A DNA stretch of 64,000 nucleotides from Bifidobacterium sp. WK041_4_12 (GCF_041080795.1 NZ_CP129674.1:2170001-2234000); one strand, 5' to 3'. Shown: positions 7,672-16,951, counted from the stretch's first letter. Numbers and translations are program-made. Notes: generated by a model not told the origin, from the sequence alone.

Positions 7672-7891
7672 CAGTGACGGATTCGTGCCGAAGTGGGTGA
7701 ATCTGAGTGAGGCGTCGGTCATGCTGGGCATGGATCGTCGCCAGATCCTCAAGCTCGGCAGGGAGGGCGTGCTGCGCGTGTGCCAACCCTCACGCCAGTA
7801 TCGGGTGTCGACGGACAGCATCGAGCATCTGGACGATCGGCTCACCGAGGTGCGCAGCACCACGCGGATCCATCGCCGGCGACGCTCATGA
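7664..7891 (+). CDS. excisionase/MerR-like HTH protein
   Basis: A 75-residue protein built like the excisionase-type (HTH_17) DNA-binding domain: WVNLSEASVMLGMDRRQILK, GREGVLRVCQPSRQYRVS, then DSIEHLDDRL. Such proteins bend att DNA and direct integrase toward excision, or act as small regulators. ATG 7664 is inside the preceding gene with GGAGAGG a few bases upstream. The stop overlaps the next start in an ATGA. Distance from the integrase gene (1.2 kb, beyond the repressor pair) is unusual for xis but seen in other elements. Confidence 0.6.
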   Translation: MISSDGFVPKWVNLSEASVMLGMDRRQILKLGREGVLRVCQPSRQYRVSTDSIEHLDDRLTEVRSTTRIHRRRRS

Positions 7892-8760
7892 GTCTGCGCA
7901 GCATGCTGTGGGCGTTGAACGATGCGCCCACGGGCAAGGATGCGACCGCGAAGGTGATCCTGATCGCCTTGGGTGATTACGCCAATCCCGACGGCACCGG
8001 CGCCTACCCCAGTCTGGCGACACTGTCCCGGATCGCCGAGGTGTCACGCCGCACGGTGCAGTACAAGCTGCGTCTGTTGGAACGGTTGGGAGCGATACAC
8101 CATGGCAACCAGCAGCTCGCCTCATACCTGCCCGGCAACCATCGCCCCACGGTATGGGACCTGAACCTGCAAACCATGAGACACCGGGTGGAGGACACGA
8201 CCGTTACGGGTGCAGATCCTGCACCCGTGGATGTTCACAGGGATGCAGCAACCCCCGTCCAGGGATGCAACCACCGCCCTGTAGACATGCAACACGGTGC
8301 GCACGAACCATATAACCCGACCAATAACCCGGGTGAGAGACTCCCCCACCGCCGTCGCCGACCCACGATGAGCGGGATCGGCGACTGGCAGCCCGATGAT
8401 ACGCACCACGCTCTCGCCACCACCCTAGGTCTGGACTGTGATGGCGAATATGCGAAATTCCGTGACCGGTGCCTCTCCTCGGCACAGGTCAGCGCCGACT
8501 GGGATGCCAGTTTCCGCAACTGGCTCAGACGCGGCCATGAACTCAACCTCACACTCAAAGCCCGCCACCCATCCGACCACCCCCACACGCACACCTGGAG
8601 ATGCACGCACGTGCTCGCCTTGCTGCGCAGGGACGAGGAGAACGCCACTCCCGACGGTCTCGCGGTCACCCTGGCCAAACTGTTGAACACGGGCATCACC
8701 GGCATCCAGGCACTGCAACGGTTGGGCCTGCCGGCCGACGATGACCTATCCACGCCATGA
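7888..8760 (+). CDS. winged-helix Rep-like protein
   Basis: A 290-residue protein starting in an ATGA overlap with the upstream gene. Residues about 1-90 form a helix-turn-helix_36-type winged helix: ATAKVILIALGDYANPDG, YPSLATLSRIAEVSRRTVQY, LRLLERLGAI. This arrangement is common in phage and plasmid replication initiators and in ICE-encoded replication proteins. The middle (about 110-160) is low-complexity and His/Pro-rich. The C-terminal part (YAKFRDRCLSSAQVSADWDA, FRNWLRRG) resembles the C-terminal module of such replication proteins. If it is a replication initiator, the element may replicate transiently after excision. Function is inferred from domain type and position. Confidence 0.55.
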   Translation: MSLRSMLWALNDAPTGKDATAKVILIALGDYANPDGTGAYPSLATLSRIAEVSRRTVQYKLRLLERLGAIHHGNQQLASYLPGNHRPTVWDLNLQTMRHRVEDTTVTGADPAPVDVHRDAATPVQGCNHRPVDMQHGAHEPYNPTNNPGERLPHRRRRPTMSGIGDWQPDDTHHALATTLGLDCDGEYAKFRDRCLSSAQVSADWDASFRNWLRRGHELNLTLKARHPSDHPHTHTWRCTHVLALLRRDEENATPDGLAVTLAKLLNTGITGIQALQRLGLPADDDLSTP

Positions 8761-8847
8761 CATGACCGCACGCACGGCAAACACCAATTGTGCCCCCGTC
8801 ACCGCGGTTCTATCTTGCCGGATGAACGCGATAGCAGAGGCCTGTTA

Positions 8848-8870
8848 GGGCAGCCCATAAGGGGCTGCCC
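8848..8870 (+). promoter_or_regulatory. hairpin 21 bp upstream of the adhesin start
   Basis: Perfect 9-bp stem GGGCAGCCC/GGGCTGCCC with a 5-nt loop, not followed by a T-run. It sits just before the ribosome site AAGGGA of the surface-protein gene. It could be a weak terminator for the small operon or a leader structure of the transfer operon. Confidence 0.45.
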
Positions 8871-8890
8871 CTTAATGATAAGGGACGAAT

Positions 8891-11800
8891 ATGAGGAATT
8901 GGAAGAAGGGAGCGACCATAGCGGCTGCCTTGGTTGCTGCGCTTTCCACGCTCGTTTCACCACTGGCTTACGCTGATGGTGGTGGCGGATCCGGTGGTGG
9001 CGGTACCGGCGCGGGTGGTAACGGTCAGATCAGTTTCACTTACCAAGACAGTTATGGTGCTCCCACACTAGGGAATGTGGATGTGGCGTTGGCCGCGATG
9101 GGATTGACCTCCTATAACGACGCTTCGCATCCTGCGGATGCGTCAGCGAATACGGCGTTGAATAGTGCGGTCAGTGAATGCCAGTCTCGTTATGCTACCA
9201 AGCATAACGATGACACGAATGCCGGTTGCCGCCTGGTGAGCGTTGGCGCGGTGTCCACTGACGGAAAGTACACCGGCAGCACAGGCGGCTTCACTACATC
9301 GCAATGGGCTTCTGCCTGGAATGCCGAGACTCAGGGCAGAAGCTACTCACATGAAGGCGTGGCCTATCAGACCACCACACCATTCTCCGATGGTGTGACC
9401 ACCATCAATGCTCTGGTGGCACGCGAGGCCGCGAAGACACCAGGCATTATTGTCATCGTGCTGTCCAGCGACGAGCCACCGGTCGCCTATAAGCTTTCCG
9501 TGTCCACCAAGCAGGCGTCTGCCGCCTCGATGAAGGTGGGTTCCACCGCCGCCGTGCATGACGTGATCACCACGTCGAACAATGGTTCCTCACTGAGTGA
9601 GAACCTAACGGCGAAGGTGATCATGCATTACGACGGGCAGAAGAACGGGTACGTGGCCGCGAAGAGCGTCACCAAGAGCATGACCATCAGTAATGACGGT
9701 TCGAAGAACTCTCCCGATTTCACGCCTGCCGACTTTGGCATGTCGCATTGGCAGGAAGGCACGTACTGGTTTGACGTCCAGGTGGCCAAGCAGGGCAAGA
9801 TGGCTGCGGCCGTGGATACCACGGATCGCGAGGCTGCCGAATCGTTCCCCGTGGCTGCGGTGCCTCCCGTGAAGCCTTCGAAGAGCATCGAGGAAGGAAC
9901 TTCTGCCGACCGGATGGTGAATCGCACGACGATCACGACCGGTACCGGTCGTGGTGGCTATGAGATGACCATCAAGGATACGATCACCCCGAATGGTGTG
10001 AACTACGGCATCAGCAACTACAAGCTCGTGGACACCACGAGTGGTACCGATGTTTCTGGCGATTTCTCGATCAACTGGGATAAGAGCGCGAACACGGTGA
10101 CCGCCGTGCGTACGAAGGCCAAGGGCGAGATGCCGTTGGACCGCACCTATGCGTTCAGCTTCGATGTGACGGTTGCCAAGCCTGACTTCTCCAAGGTCGA
10201 TGATGTCGCGTCGGTCAAGTGGAATCAGGAGCCGAGCGTGAACACGGATGGCAAGTCGTTCCCGACCTGGAGACCCAACCCCGACAAGTCCTGGATCAAG
10301 TATGTGGATGGCAAGTGGCAGGCCGTGATCGACCCGTCCAGAAGCAACCAGACCGGTGCCGACACCGAGACCTTCCTTGACGGCGATACGGTCGGTTCGG
10401 TAGTCAACGGGACGGTTGCAGCGAACCTGATCCAGGCCCCTTCCAAGCTCACCCTGACGGATGATTGGGCGAAGGCGGACTACATCTTCGATGCGGCCAA
10501 CGCTGCCAAGATCCGCGTGTTCGAGGCTGATGCGAGCAGTGATCGGCAGTCCAGCGTCGCGGACATCGCCAATACCGGCAAGGATGTGACCGACCAGTTC
10601 ACCATCACCGTGAACGGCACGACCGCGACCGCGACCGCGAAGGCCGACTATCTCGCCTCGTTGCAGGGTTTGGCGAAGGCCAAGCAGCTCACGTTGCTGA
10701 TTCCCGGTTCCATCAATTTCGCCAATGGTGGCGGCGCGAAGCAGGTGCGCTCCGATTTCGGCAAGCAGGCCGGTGACGAGCTGACCTTCTGCACGAATCC
10801 TCCCAGCGATGATCCCGTGGTGTATTCCACACTTACGGATGGAAACGCTGGTGCCGGTTTGACCAATGCGGGATCCGAGACGGTGAATACGCAGACCGAG
10901 GATACCAACGAGCCAGAGATCTGCGGGTATGTGCCCCCGGTGGTGAAGGATGTGTTGGCTGAGTCCTCGCAGGGTGGCGATCAGTCCAGTGTGGACGGCA
11001 AGGTCGTGTTCCCCGGTCAGAAGGTCGAGTACAAGTTGCAGACGACACCGAAGCTGCCGGCGAACCTGGCGTACCAGGTCACCGAAGTGGCGGTCACTGA
11101 TAGTTACGATCAGTACCTGAACGTGGATAAGCAGACGTTGGAAGTCACCGATCTGAACACGGGCAACATTATTCCCAAGAGCCAGTACACGAGCACCTGG
11201 AACGACGGGGGGCATAATGTGCGTCTCGTGTTCGATGCCGCTTGGGTGAAGGCCAATTGGAAGGCCGGCTCGAACCCTCGTATCATCGTGCGCTTCGAGG
11301 GTACCGTTTCCAAGGATGCGCCGGCGAACACTAAGGTCGATAACCAGTGGAAGTTGACCTTGAATAATTCCATCACCCCGTCGAACATCGTGGAGAACAC
11401 ACCTCCCGACGACAACCCCTCCAAACAGGACACGCAACAGGATGCGAAGATCAACATTGACGGCAAGACCGCAGTGTTGGGCGACAAGATCTTCTACCGT
11501 GTCAACCTTGATGCTTCCAAGCTGGACAACACCGCGTATGTGGTGCAACGCCTGGGCATGGTCGATGATTACGACCAGGAGTACTTGAAACTGGACACGA
11601 CAGGAATCCAGGTGCTTGATGCCAAGGGTGATGACGTCACCGCGAAGTTCAACATCCAGGACAAGGATGGTGTGCTGTACGCCTTCTTCAAGACGGTGGA
11701 CACGACCATTCCCGCCACGGGCGAGACCGTGAAGGGCGATCCTCAGCCGTCCGACCTGAAGGCGTATTCGACCGAGAAGCTGGATCCGCTCACCTCGCCC

Positions 11801-13087
11801 GCCATCGATCAGAAGGTGCTTGGCCAGACCTACCAGATCGTGCTGCCGATGACGGTGAAGGCCGTCAAGGACGGTTACACGGTGAAGAACACTGCGATCC
11901 AGGTCACCAACAACGAGCAGAAGCTCACCAACACCGTGAGCAACCCGTTGAAGGAGATCAACCCCTCCAAGGATGTGACGGTCAACGTGGGAGGCGCTTC
12001 GGCCGACGACCAGAGCATCTACCTGAACCACCTGTTCCTCTACCAGTTGGATAGCTCCACGTTGCACACGAATCGTGCGTACAAGGAGATCACCGATTGG
12101 AAGATAACGGATGACTACGACCAGTCGCACGACCGGTACACCGGCCAGTGGGCGGTGTACGCGACGAAGGATGTGGTCGAATACCAGGATGGCAAGGCCG
12201 TGACTTTGGCTGCGAAGGGCGGTCGCATCGCCGGCAGTGGCGTGGACTCCACGAAGTTCGGTGGAGACCTGTTCACGGCGGTCGACAAGGATGGTGTGCT
12301 CACAGTGACCGCCACGGCACGCTACCTGGCCATCGCCTCCTCGAATGACACGACCGAGCAGGGTTGGCGCGCCTACGTGCAGATGGAACGCATCAAGACC
12401 GGCGACGTGAAGAACCAGTTTGTCGAAACGCTCAACGGTCAGGATCGCCCGTCGAACGTGGTGGTCACCCATACTCCTGATCAGACACCATCCATCAGCA
12501 TCGAGAAATACGATGCGAAGAGCGGCATGAAGGCCGGGGATCGCAACGATCCCAAGGACGCCCTGGACGTGACGGGTGACACCGAGATCGTGTTCCACAT
12601 CACCAACACCGGCAAGACCAGTCTCTCGAAGATTGATCTGAAGGATCAGACCATTACAGGTTCCGGCACGGTCGTGGACTTCAAGTATCCGGCCAACTGG
12701 AACACGCTCGTGTTGAAGCCCGGAGCGTCCGTGGACGTCACCGGCACGTTGAAGGGCATCAAGAGCAACGACCACCACACGGATCGTGCGAAGGTCACCG
12801 CGCAGCCGATCATCGACTGCCCGGCCGTCGACACCGACCCATTCGACGGCAAGACCCCAACGGCCGACCCGGACAAGGTGTGCTATGACACTGCGATCAG
12901 CGCGAAGGACGATTGGAACGGCTACGTCAAGGCCGCCGCGTCCAAGTCCCTGGCGAAGACCGGTGCCGACATGCTCTGGGTGGTTGTGGCCGTGATCCTG
13001 TTCGCCGGCGCAGGCGCGGGAATCATCGTCTCCCGTCGCCGTCTGGCTGATACCGGCAAGCATGAGGATCCTCGTAACGCCCGGTGA
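8891..13087 (+). CDS. sortase-anchored surface adhesin (antigen I/II / aggregation-substance type)
   Basis: A 1,398-residue secreted protein. A signal peptide occupies residues 1-28 (AYA|D), followed by a Gly-rich linker. A unique N-terminal region with several Cys comes next. After it come repeated immunoglobulin-like adhesin isopeptide-forming domains, recognisable by blocks such as NPSKDVTVNVGG, FLYQLDSSTL and ITDDYDQSHDRYTGQWAVY, which match the C-terminal domains of streptococcal antigen I/II. The cell-wall sorting signal is LAKTG (1354-1358), then a hydrophobic helix and SRRR. In Gram-positive conjugative elements such proteins mediate mating-pair contact (PrgB-like); that role is inferred from its place as first gene of the transfer operon. 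No sortase is encoded nearby, so a host housekeeping sortase would be needed. Confidence 0.85.
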   Translation: MRNWKKGATIAAALVAALSTLVSPLAYADGGGGSGGGGTGAGGNGQISFTYQDSYGAPTLGNVDVALAAMGLTSYNDASHPADASANTALNSAVSECQSRYATKHNDDTNAGCRLVSVGAVSTDGKYTGSTGGFTTSQWASAWNAETQGRSYSHEGVAYQTTTPFSDGVTTINALVAREAAKTPGIIVIVLSSDEPPVAYKLSVSTKQASAASMKVGSTAAVHDVITTSNNGSSLSENLTAKVIMHYDGQKNGYVAAKSVTKSMTISNDGSKNSPDFTPADFGMSHWQEGTYWFDVQVAKQGKMAAAVDTTDREAAESFPVAAVPPVKPSKSIEEGTSADRMVNRTTITTGTGRGGYEMTIKDTITPNGVNYGISNYKLVDTTSGTDVSGDFSINWDKSANTVTAVRTKAKGEMPLDRTYAFSFDVTVAKPDFSKVDDVASVKWNQEPSVNTDGKSFPTWRPNPDKSWIKYVDGKWQAVIDPSRSNQTGADTETFLDGDTVGSVVNGTVAANLIQAPSKLTLTDDWAKADYIFDAANAAKIRVFEADASSDRQSSVADIANTGKDVTDQFTITVNGTTATATAKADYLASLQGLAKAKQLTLLIPGSINFANGGGAKQVRSDFGKQAGDELTFCTNPPSDDPVVYSTLTDGNAGAGLTNAGSETVNTQTEDTNEPEICGYVPPVVKDVLAESSQGGDQSSVDGKVVFPGQKVEYKLQTTPKLPANLAYQVTEVAVTDSYDQYLNVDKQTLEVTDLNTGNIIPKSQYTSTWNDGGHNVRLVFDAAWVKANWKAGSNPRIIVRFEGTVSKDAPANTKVDNQWKLTLNNSITPSNIVENTPPDDNPSKQDTQQDAKINIDGKTAVLGDKIFYRVNLDASKLDNTAYVVQRLGMVDDYDQEYLKLDTTGIQVLDAKGDDVTAKFNIQDKDGVLYAFFKTVDTTIPATGETVKGDPQPSDLKAYSTEKLDPLTSPAIDQKVLGQTYQIVLPMTVKAVKDGYTVKNTAIQVTNNEQKLTNTVSNPLKEINPSKDVTVNVGGASADDQSIYLNHLFLYQLDSSTLHTNRAYKEITDWKITDDYDQSHDRYTGQWAVYATKDVVEYQDGKAVTLAAKGGRIAGSGVDSTKFGGDLFTAVDKDGVLTVTATARYLAIASSNDTTEQGWRAYVQMERIKTGDVKNQFVETLNGQDRPSNVVVTHTPDQTPSISIEKYDAKSGMKAGDRNDPKDALDVTGDTEIVFHITNTGKTSLSKIDLKDQTITGSGTVVDFKYPANWNTLVLKPGASVDVTGTLKGIKSNDHHTDRAKVTAQPIIDCPAVDTDPFDGKTPTADPDKVCYDTAISAKDDWNGYVKAAASKSLAKTGADMLWVVVAVILFAGAGAGIIVSRRRLADTGKHEDPRNAR

Positions 13088-13172
13088 TCAGGCGCTTGCC
13101 TCGCCTGATGCTCTGTCGGGCGAGGCATCCCATCCTCAATCCTCAACAATTTCCTGTGAAAGGAGACGAAAC

Positions 13173-13319
13173 ATGGTGTGGATCGTTATCGCCGTGGGAA
13201 TCTCATTCATGCTGCTCATGGTCCTCTCGCTATGCAGGGCTGCTGCCCTGGGAGACCGGCAGCTTGACGCCATAGCCGCAAGGCAACATCATCGCACTTC
13301 CTCCCACGCGGAGGACTGA
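13173..13319 (+). CDS. small single-span membrane protein
   Basis: A 48-residue protein preceded by AAGGAGA at good spacing. Residues 1-22 (MVWIVIAVGISFMLLMVLSL) form one transmembrane helix and the rest is polar. The stop is 133 bp before the SLT/CHAP gene, inside the transfer operon. No family recognised. A longer frame reaching back to 13062 overlaps the adhesin and lacks a ribosome site. Confidence 0.6.
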   Translation: MVWIVIAVGISFMLLMVLSLCRAAALGDRQLDAIAARQHHRTSSHAED

Positions 13320-13452
13320 CGGATTCCCCATCCGTCATTACGAAGGCTGGCGCATCGTTACAGCCGGCCATATTTTGCCCTGTCTGCTTTCCCCAGTGGG
13401 CGGGGCATCCTTCATCTTCAAGAATTAGGACAAGCAGAGAATCGAGGATCTC

Positions 13453-14523
13453 ATGGATACCAGTGATGGGCACGGCGCACATGCGGCCGTCGTCGCCATC
13501 GTGTCGGTTCTGGCCGTCCCGGTGCTGATCCTGATGCCTCTGCTGATGGTCTCGCTGCTTATGGGCGGTGGTATGACGCAGACCGGCGATTCGGTATCCA
13601 ACGTGCCGGACCAGTATTTGGCCGATGTGCGCAAGGCGGGGAGTGTCTGCCAGACGGTCACCGCCCCTGTGATCGCCGCGCAGATCGAGACCGAAAGCAA
13701 CTGGAATCCCGGTGCGGGCAGTCCCGCCGGGGCCAGGGGCATCGCCCAGTTCATGCCCGCGACCTGGGCGTCCGTCGGCAAGGACGGCGACGGTGACGGC
13801 AAGGCGGACATCCTCAACGCGCATGACGCGATATGGACCCAGGGCAACTACATGTGCGGCCTGGCCGCGCAGATCGACGGCATGAAGGCCAAGGGCCTGT
13901 TCTCCGGCGACACCCTGCAACTCGCCCTGGCGGCCTATAACGCGGGGATCGGTGCCGTGCAGCGGGCCAAGGGCATACCCGCCTTCCAGGAGACGCAGGC
14001 GTATGTGCAGAAGATCCTCGCGCTGATGGCGAAGTACACCGATACGTCTGGCGCGACCGGCGATGCGGGTGGCGCGACCGCAGGCCAGTTGAAGCCGGCG
14101 CTGAGCATGAAAGCCGACGGACGGCACGTCAACATCGCCTCTATGGGCATCACCGACACGTATTACGGCGGGCCGAGCGGCTACCCGCCCAGGCAGTGCA
14201 CCTGGTGGGTGGCGAACCGTCGCGCCAGCATCGGCCGGCCCGTGGATGCGCATATGGGCAACGGCGGCTTCTGGATCAGCAGGGCGCGCGCCCTGGGGTA
14301 TTCGACCGGCCGTTCGCCGAAGCTCGGTGCGGCGATGTCGATAGCGCCCGGGGTGTTCGGCTCGTCGGGCATCTACGGGCATGTGGCGCTGGTCGAGCAG
14401 ATCAACGCTGACGGCGGCATCGTGGTGTCCGAATCGGGGTCGTCCATGAGCGCCCCCCAATTGCGGACCTTCACCGCGCAGCAACTCCAGGCCGCCTCGT
14501 CCAGCGTCTGGTTCATCTACTAA
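13453..14523 (+). CDS. bifunctional SLT lytic transglycosylase / CHAP peptidase (VirB1-like)
   Basis: A 356-residue membrane-anchored peptidoglycan hydrolase that would open the cell wall for the transfer channel. One transmembrane helix spans about residues 12-37. An SLT domain follows: IETESNWNPGAGSPAGARG with probable catalytic Glu81, then IAQFMPATWASVG and LALAAYNAGIGAV. A CHAP amidase/endopeptidase domain ends the protein: PPRQCTWWVANRR supplies the nucleophile Cys and GIYGHVALVEQI the His. The same two-domain layout is found in transfer proteins of Gram-positive conjugative elements (TcpG, Tn916 Orf14, PrgK). It is followed after 10 bp by a lipoprotein gene with a good AAAGGAA site. Confidence 0.9.
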   Translation: MDTSDGHGAHAAVVAIVSVLAVPVLILMPLLMVSLLMGGGMTQTGDSVSNVPDQYLADVRKAGSVCQTVTAPVIAAQIETESNWNPGAGSPAGARGIAQFMPATWASVGKDGDGDGKADILNAHDAIWTQGNYMCGLAAQIDGMKAKGLFSGDTLQLALAAYNAGIGAVQRAKGIPAFQETQAYVQKILALMAKYTDTSGATGDAGGATAGQLKPALSMKADGRHVNIASMGITDTYYGGPSGYPPRQCTWWVANRRASIGRPVDAHMGNGGFWISRARALGYSTGRSPKLGAAMSIAPGVFGSSGIYGHVALVEQINADGGIVVSESGSSMSAPQLRTFTAQQLQAASSSVWFIY

Positions 14524-14533
14524 AGGAACTTCG

Positions 14534-15163
14534 ATGAAACACGCCACCACTCGCAGCGCCACGGCACTGACCCTGCTGCTCGCCCTGTCGGGATGCGGGT
14601 TCACGCAACCCTCGGCCAGTCCCTCAACGGCCACGGCCTCTCCCAAGGGGGTGGCGGCGCCGACGGTGGTGCCCGCACCGGCAGGCCTGACCATCCCCGG
14701 CGGCAAGGCGAAATGGCTGAGCATCCTTCCGGATCCGAACGCCACGGCATGGGATGATTCGACGGCCGTGGCCAGGGACTACACGATAGCCGTCCACACC
14801 TGGGACGCCACGCGGGACCTGACCGACGCGTATGCCGGACAGCGGGCCGCGCTGTGGGGTACGCGCCAACTGCAAGAGGAGCAGGCCGCATACGACGCCG
14901 ACCAGGCCAAGGGGCAGGCGTACTTCAACCAGGAGGCGATCCACCGCTCCTGGACCAGCACCGCGATCACCTCGACGGGCCGTGACGGGGTTTCTGACGC
15001 ATCCGACCGGGATGCCATCACCGTCAACTGGACGATGACCCCGCACCGGCGGGACAACACTAGGGCGCAGGCCCTGAGCGGCACCGATGACGTGCTGCTG
15101 TACAGGACCGCCGAGGGCCGCTGGCAGGTGCAAGGCTCCTCGACCAGACAGGACGTGCAATGA
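14534..15163 (+). CDS. transfer-operon lipoprotein 1
   Basis: A 209-residue lipoprotein: basic N-terminus, hydrophobic stretch and lipobox LSGC (Cys about 22), then a Ser/Thr/Pro linker. The globular part (TIAVHTWDATRDLTDAYAGQ ... AITVNWTMTPHR ... LLYRTAEGRWQVQG) has the pattern of a small NTF2/TcpC-like alpha+beta domain, as in VirB8-like transfer components, but similarity is too weak to assert. Its stop overlaps the next start (ATGA), so it is translated together with the coiled-coil membrane protein. Probably a structural part of the transfer channel on the outer membrane face. Confidence 0.6.
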   Translation: MKHATTRSATALTLLLALSGCGFTQPSASPSTATASPKGVAAPTVVPAPAGLTIPGGKAKWLSILPDPNATAWDDSTAVARDYTIAVHTWDATRDLTDAYAGQRAALWGTRQLQEEQAAYDADQAKGQAYFNQEAIHRSWTSTAITSTGRDGVSDASDRDAITVNWTMTPHRRDNTRAQALSGTDDVLLYRTAEGRWQVQGSSTRQDVQ

Positions 15164-16497
15164 GCACGCCAACCCAACAGGCCACCCCGGTGACGGTGAG
15201 CATCGACGAGCGGGAAGGCGATCTGTGCATCAACGGCACGCACTCCCCGCTCGACGCCCCCGGCATGGACGCGCAGCGCGAGCAGGCGGTGTCGAGACTG
15301 CGCCTGCTCGCCAGGCTGCAACGCACCGCGTTCACGGTGACCATCAGCGGCAGCGGTGACACCACCATGCTGGACATCGACCGGCAGGGCGTCGTCACCG
15401 ACACCACCCCGGTCGAAGAGACGCCAGCGGACACTGCCATCCAGGAAACGGCACCAGACGACGATACCGATGATCTTCTCGACGCCATAGCCGACACGGC
15501 GGCCCCCACCGGCGCGGATGCACCGGCGGTGAGGCCCGAGGCCGCGACACGACGGTTCGGCCGACGCCGGGTCATCGTGGCCTTCATCGCCGCCGGCACG
15601 CTGCTGCTCACGGCTGCGGGCGTCTTGGCCTCCCGCTGGTATGTCTCCGGCAGGCACGATGCGGCATTCACCTCGTGCCAGAGAGCGTCCAAGGATCTCG
15701 CCGCCTCCCGGAATGCGTTGCGACGGAGCCTCACGGACAGTGCAGCAGCCTCACGCATCGACACGGGCCAGGTCAGGGACCCGGCCACCGTAACCGCACT
15801 GCGCCAGGCGCGCAGCCAGGCGGATCTCGGCGGCGCCCCCGAGTGTGCCACGCGGATGGACACCGCACAACTCACCGCTCTGGCAGGCAAGCTCACCGCA
15901 CTGGCCGCCACGGCCGACGGCCGGACATCGGCGATCGGTGTGGCTGTCGATGCGGTGGTGGCGTCGCGTGATGCGAAGGCGTTGGCGGATGCGAAGACGT
16001 CGCTTGCAAATGCGGTGAAGGCGGCCCAGGGCACGCTTGATTCGTCGCATGGCAAGGTCGCGGACAACGCGACGCGTGTGAAGTTGCAGCAGGCCATCGA
16101 CGCGGCGAACAAGGTACTTGACGACAAGGGCGTGAAGACTGCGAAGCGGTACCAGGATGCGCAATCGTCGCTTGCCGGTCCGGTCAAGGGCGTGAACGAC
16201 AGCGTGGCCGCTAAGGCTGCGGCCGACAAGACTGCGGCTGATAAAGCGGCCGCCGACGCGGCTGCCGCACAGGCGCAGGCCCCTTCTTCGTCCGGATCCT
16301 CAAGTTCGTCCCCGTCGAAGCGTCGTTCCCAGACATCGGGATCCGGGTCCTCGTCCTCGGGTTCCTCGACGCGTCGCGGAACCTCCGGCTCCACGGGATC
16401 GGGTTCCTCCGGTTCGTCGGGCGGGGCACCTTCATGGAGCGTGCCCGGAGCGGGCAGTGATGAAGGCAACATCGGCGGCTCGGATCCGGGACTGTGA
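15160..16497 (+). CDS. single-span membrane protein with Ser/Gly-rich tail, transfer operon
   Basis: A 445-residue protein. The cytoplasmic N-terminal domain (about 1-130) is acidic. One transmembrane helix follows at about 140-161 after the basic stop RRFGRRR. The external region (about 165-370) is Ala-rich, helical and probably coiled-coil (AVKAAQGTLDSSHGKVADNA; AAKAAADKTAADKAAADAAA). The C-terminal 85 residues are almost only Ser, Gly and Thr with a few Lys/Arg. This looks like a cell-wall-spanning stalk. No known family recognised. Its place between a lipoprotein and the VirB2-like gene supports a role in the transfer apparatus. Confidence 0.6.
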   Translation: MSTPTQQATPVTVSIDEREGDLCINGTHSPLDAPGMDAQREQAVSRLRLLARLQRTAFTVTISGSGDTTMLDIDRQGVVTDTTPVEETPADTAIQETAPDDDTDDLLDAIADTAAPTGADAPAVRPEAATRRFGRRRVIVAFIAAGTLLLTAAGVLASRWYVSGRHDAAFTSCQRASKDLAASRNALRRSLTDSAAASRIDTGQVRDPATVTALRQARSQADLGGAPECATRMDTAQLTALAGKLTALAATADGRTSAIGVAVDAVVASRDAKALADAKTSLANAVKAAQGTLDSSHGKVADNATRVKLQQAIDAANKVLDDKGVKTAKRYQDAQSSLAGPVKGVNDSVAAKAAADKTAADKAAADAAAAQAQAPSSSGSSSSSPSKRRSQTSGSGSSSSGSSTRRGTSGSTGSGSSGSSGGAPSWSVPGAGSDEGNIGGSDPGL

Positions 16498-16624
16498 ACG
16501 GCGCGACGGATCCACCCAGTGAAAGGAGGTGAAGCGGTGTAGAGGCATACGGCCGACAGCCGGCCGCCACGGCGGCACACGACACCATACGGACAGCAGC
16601 AATCAATCAGCAAGGAGCATCATC

Positions 16625-16951
16625 ATGCAGGTAACACAGACCATCACGGATCATGTGATCCATTGGACGGCGCAGACCGAGGCACAGACCGGGGTGCGTA
16701 TTCTCGCCCTCCAGAATCCCGCGCCGCAGGCCCCTCCGGGAAGCGAGAAGTTCATGACGCTGATCGGCCTGGGCAAGTGGATCGCCCTGATCATCTGCGT
16801 GTTCGCCATCATCCTGGGCGCGGCCCTGTGGGCCATCCACGCCAGGCGTGGCGAGGACAGCGACGGCATCAACAAGGTGGGCATCGCCCTGATCGCGGTC
16901 ATCATCATCTCGTTCGCCGCGAGTGTTGTCGGCTGGCTGGGGGGCTTCTAA
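16625..16951 (+). CDS. VirB2/TrbC-like two-helix membrane protein
   Basis: A 108-residue protein with a polar N-terminus and two transmembrane helices (GKWIALIICVFAIILGAALW; VGIALIAVIIISFAASVVGW) joined by a short basic loop, AIHARRGEDSDG. This is the size and shape of a VirB2/TrbC pilin-like subunit. The start is set at ATG 16625 with AAGGAG upstream. A GTG at 16529 would add 32 residues but lies within an AAGGAGGTGAAG sequence and gives an unlikely N-terminus. The same helix-loop-helix unit occurs inside the downstream VirB6-like protein. The stop is directly adjacent to the next start. Confidence 0.6.
   Translation: MQVTQTITDHVIHWTAQTEAQTGVRILALQNPAPQAPPGSEKFMTLIGLGKWIALIICVFAIILGAALWAIHARRGEDSDGINKVGIALIAVIIISFAASVVGWLGGF

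Noticed and set aside
9605..13063. 1,152-codon open frame on the minus strand, antisense to the adhesin
   Set aside because: It is exactly opposite a gene with clear signal peptide, adhesin domains and sorting signal. The antisense product is His/Arg/Val-rich with no domains, a known artefact of GC-rich codon bias.
16529..16624. GTG-started N-terminal extension of the VirB2-like protein
   Set aside because: The GTG lies inside a Shine-Dalgarno-like AAGGAGGTG, and ATG 16625 has its own site; the extension is Arg/His-rich and unlike a membrane protein start.
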